From Actinomortierella ambigua (lineage: Eukaryota; Mortierellomycota; Mortierellomycetes; Mortierellales; Mortierellaceae), in contig JAAAJB010000169.1 of the NCBI GenBank assembly GCA_016098155.1, positions 1 through 58,445 on the forward strand: a DNA stretch of 58,445 bases, given 5' to 3'. Made by a program: the position numbers and the translations under genes. Of the stretch, positions 55,383 through 58,445 are shown one piece after another (position 1 is the stretch's first letter; every line of letters begins with the position of its first letter). Below the pieces are notes generated by a model. The model saw nothing but the letters and a program-made list of their open reading frames with translations, did not search any database and was not told the origin of the DNA.

Positions 55383-57332
55383 ATGACCACATCACCTGCT
55401 GATGCCCTCTGGAGTCTCTCAGGACGGGCCCCTCTGACCGTCTTTGAATCCATCTGCTTCAACCTTTTCCTGATTGTCATTGCTGTCCACATCCTTATTT
55501 TCGCTTATGACCTCTTCAAGAGCGACCGTTTTGTCGTCAAGGGAAAAGTACGTCCTTCCGAGAAAACCCTCCGCGATCTCCTTTTTTTCGCGTTTCCACT
55601 ACATTCCCATACAAACCAGCTGTGTTGATCTTCGCTCCACGTGTTATCACTAACAACGCCCAAAAGTGACATAACTTTGTGTACTGTGCGCCCTGCTGAA
55701 GGTTCTGTCACGTCTACAAGAGACTAACAAATATTCCCTTTTTTCATGTTACCCAAAAATTAGCATGTCTATCTCACTGGCGGTAGTGTTGGTCTCGGCC
55801 GAGGCGTTGCTATCGAGCTCGCTAAGAAGGGTGCCCATGTCACCATTGTTGCCCGCAAGAAGGCACCGCTTGAGGAGACCGTTGAGCTCATGAAGGTAAC
55901 AGTCAAGCAAAGTTAAAGAGAGATAGACACCGTGTCATATCATTCGTCTATACTGACACGGCATTCATATCATACTGGGCTTGTAGAAAAATGCTTTGAA
56001 CCCCGAGACCCAGAAGTTTGCTTATGTCTGTGCTGATCTGACAGATAAGACCCAAGCTTCACGGGCCCTGGATGAGGCTTGTGCACCTTTTGACGGCCAG
56101 GCACCCGAAGTGATCATGACCTGCGCTGGTAAGATCTCGGCTGGGAAGAGGGCAATGCGTTATCGAAAATACTCTATCAGGTATATCAAAACCTTGTATA
56201 CTGACCTAGCGCTCCCCAAATTCCACCTTTTTTTACTACGAACTCCCCCCCCCCTCTCTCTCTCTCTCACTCTCCTCAATGAACTCGTAGGCATGGCTCT
56301 CCCCAAGTTGTTTGTTGATTACGAACCGGAGGATTTTGAGCGCAACATGCAGCTGAATTACTTTGGCACCCTGTACACCATCCACGTAAGCATACAAGCT
56401 GGCACTTGGTGAAAGAAAACGTGAATGACACCCAAGAACGCCGCTATGAGATCTGTACTTCCATTGTGTTAACCCCTCCGTCACATAACTTAACAACAAC
56501 AAAAAAAAACAGGACGGTGTCAAGCGTATGGTCCGTGACGGCGTCAAGGGCAAGGTAGTGCTGGTGAGCTCGACCATGGGCATGGTGGCCTTTGCAGGCT
56601 ATGGTGCTTACACGCCCACAAAGTATGCCTTGACGGGCTTGGCCGAGACTCTGCGCAACGAGTTGCTTCTTTATGGCATTTCGACCCACATCTACTACCC
56701 TGGCACAATGTTTACGCCTGGTTACGAAACTGAGGTGAGAATGAGAAATATCATCTTTTTGATTTTGCCGCCAATCCCCCCCCCCAAAAAAATCACTCCG
56801 GCGCACATGTACACATCAACTGATACCAATTTCTCATAAACATTTGATCCGCACCATTTCTTCCTTTCTCTTGACAATAATAGAACCTCACCAAGCCCCA
56901 GATCACGCGCGAGATTGAGGGCAAGGAAGGCTTGACGCCTGAAGTGGCCGCCAAGGGGATGTTGAAGGGTCTTAGCAAGGGCTACTATGCCGTGACAACC
57001 GATTTTGACACAAAGTTCTTGCGTGCCACTAAGAAGGGAGTGACGCCCTATAGCAATGTGATCTTGGAATTCTGGTTGAACGCCATTGGTCCTGTAAGAT
57101 TGATTCCCCCCACCCCCATACACTATGAAGAAAAGAATGCCGCTCGTGATATAAAAAGCTCCAATCTTGGACGAGTTGGACATGCTTATAATTTTTTTCT
57201 CGTATTCACCTTTTTGTTTCCTCATCCTAGTTTGCCACCGCTCAAGTTCGATGGGAGTTTGATACCAAGGTCAAGAATTTTGCCAAGAAGATGGCTAAGG
57301 AGACCAGGACCGATACCAAGAAGGACGACTAA
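55383..57332 (+). CDS. TSC10: 3-Ketodihydrosphingosine (3-ketosphinganine) reductase
   Basis: Seven exons, join(55383..55547,55764..55895,55987..56128,56291..56385,56513..56734,56884..57093,57231..57332), 355 residues. An N-terminal hydrophobic helix (about 20-45) anchors it to the ER. The short-chain dehydrogenase core has TGGSVGLGRG (60-69, NADPH loop), ADL after strand 3, then the catalytic Ser197/Ser198, Tyr211 and Lys215 (YTPTK), followed by YPGTMFTPGYETE, typical of KDSR. It reduces 3-ketodihydrosphingosine to dihydrosphingosine, the second step of sphingolipid synthesis on the cytosolic face of the ER. The C-terminus KKDD fits the KKxx ER-retrieval motif. It lies 129 bases after HYOU1 on the same strand. 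Confidence 0.95.
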
Positions 57333-57453
57333 CCGAATGTAAGGAGGGTGAATCTGTGTGAAGGATGCATGACACAGATATGTCAATGCCTTCGCTTTTT
57401 TACTCGCCCCTTCTCCTCTCCTGTTCTTTACACCGGCATACAAAGATAGCAAG

Positions 57454-57459
57454 AATAAA
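57454..57459 (+). terminator. Candidate polyadenylation signal of TSC10
   Basis: AATAAA about 120 bases after the stop, in an AT-rich stretch. Confidence 0.45.
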
Positions 57460-58349
57460 TCTTTGGCTTTCATTTTTTTTCCTCAAAGATTTTCAACTTT
57501 TACATTATGTTCTAATATGAGTCACCTAAAAAAAGGCTTGCTTTGTCCTCCTTTTCCCCTAATGTTGAGTTCTGCCAACCAGCAGAATGAGGAACTCTGC
57601 CATCAAAACGTGTGGGCTGTGGCGCAAGAACGAAACATAGTATTTTGGGCATGGCAAACGGCAGCACGCAGAGTGTCCAAACGCATTGCCGAAGTTGACT
57701 CTGGCGACTTCTTCCATGCGATCAATAGTCCACTCGTTCGACTCGCCCATGTTTTATGGTTGTTATGATCGACTCTAAGCAGAACACATAGAGTGTGAGT
57801 AGCAAAGGCAAAGAGTGGGGTGGCATTAATTCTACATAGGATTCCCAGCGTTGACTGAAAAGTAAATAACGAGAAACATTTCTTGCGATCGGCAACGCCA
57901 TTCTTTGTGTATGAGGAAAATGTGAGGGCGCCGGAAACAAGAATATAGTTTCCCATAGTCGATATGGTCCGGGCTGTCACGACAGGCAGTGACCTTGGTT
58001 TCTCAGTCGATGATGAGGAAGCCAAGCCTACCATGGCTATATGATGGTGGCGATGGTGATGATGACGATCTTGATGGTGATCGCCCAAGGGACCAACTCT
58101 GCCACCTACGACAGCTGCAACGGCGGTGACCGACGGCAACACGACGCTGCTGGACCATTGTCGGACCCATCCTGACGCAACAGCAGAGAGAGAGAGTCGG
58201 TGGTGGCATTGGTTGTGGTTGTTGCGACTCGATGTCTTCCAGCTGCGTCGAATCTGCGATGGACAATGTCCTGTTCCGCGCCCAAAGTGCTGTGTTGTTG
58301 TTGCTGTTGTTGTTGTCGTTTTTCTTTTCTTTTTTCTTTTTTTGCTAGT

Positions 58350-58445
58350 CCATCCTGTCCAACGTGCCAGCACTCTTTTCCGCTCTTCTACGCGCACAGA
58401 CGTCGTAGCACCGTCCGCCATACACCAATCGAGTCCTTGGACCAC
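58350..58445 (+). CDS. Possible partial zinc-binding exon at the window edge
   Basis: Frame of about 32 codons open to the edge after a textbook pyrimidine tract and TAG acceptor. Contains C-x2-C, aromatic residues and a Arg-rich patch. The upstream exon was not identified. Weak. Confidence 0.25.

Larger units (their letters stand above)
57333..58445. other. Right edge, no confidently supported gene
   Basis: About 1.1 kb. Minus-strand frames from the edge are His/Thr/Ser-rich and not convincing; one (about 58106-58370) has Gln encoded by mixed CAA/CAG, which is more protein-like. On the plus strand a strong acceptor-like sequence (pyrimidine run then GCTAG, near 58349) leads into a frame open to the edge with a Cys-x2-Cys pair (PSCPTCQHSF). 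Either could be part of a gene beyond the window. Confidence 0.35.

Noticed and set aside
57603..58445. 280-codon minus-strand frame reaching the edge
   Set aside because: Basic, Thr/His/Ser-rich without domain or consistent codon pattern, and two other frames over parts of it look as good or better.
1..58445. CRISPR array, tRNA, rRNA or bacterial operons
   Set aside because: No regularly spaced repeats, no cloverleaf or rRNA signature seen by eye, and genes are intron-bearing eukaryotic ones. A covariance-model scan would be needed to exclude small RNAs fully.

Overview
The window is nuclear DNA of a filamentous fungus, most likely an early-diverging lineage of Mortierella type (inference). 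The grounds are dense genes with short GT-AG introns, long Gln/Pro/His-rich low-complexity tracts in regulatory proteins, a kelch protein with signal peptide and single membrane segment, an F-box/leucine-rich protein, and a cobalamin adenosyltransferase, an enzyme that higher fungi lack. The first 25 bases are a pure A run, and one possible gene may run off the right end.

Layout. 0-18.9 kb, nearly all minus strand: a LysM-like, probably GPI-anchored surface protein; a 1239-residue MYND-finger protein; a coiled-coil protein with poly-Gln; a kelch membrane protein wrecked by three stops and a frameshift; a giant pentatricopeptide protein; and SDH4 (complex II). 18.9-24.1 kb: a 106-residue protein ending in KDEL that looks like a freestanding subtilisin/kexin pro-domain and shares a 219-base divergent promoter region with SDH4; a nine-exon cob(I)alamin adenosyltransferase (MMAB) assembled here from tiny exons; and splicing factor SF3A1. 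24.4-31.0 kb: a giant mahogunin-type RING E3 ligase and an F-box protein. 31-36 kb: gene-poor DNA with a ~610-base direct repeat, itself built of ~110-base units, that carries the promoter and first codons of an unknown gene family. 36-40 kb: a class I cyclic-nucleotide phosphodiesterase. 40.2-47 kb: almost 7 kb of purine/pyrimidine-rich, microsatellite-laden DNA with a few isolated coding-like islands. 47.4-57.3 kb: a MERIT40/BABAM1-like protein and TFIIH subunit TFB4 in tandem, then the ER chaperone HYOU1/LHS1 and 3-ketosphinganine reductase TSC10.

Functional links. SDH4 is a core mitochondrial protein, and MMAB could feed a cobalamin-dependent mutase whose succinyl-CoA product enters the same cycle. 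HYOU1 (ending KDEL), TSC10 (ending in a KKxx-type motif) and the KDEL-ending pro-domain protein point to the secretory pathway. TFB4 and the MERIT40-like protein both carry von Willebrand A folds and both belong to families in DNA-repair-associated complexes. All multi-exon models below were built by hand from splice signals and reading-frame phase. They agree internally unless stated otherwise, but no database search was possible.
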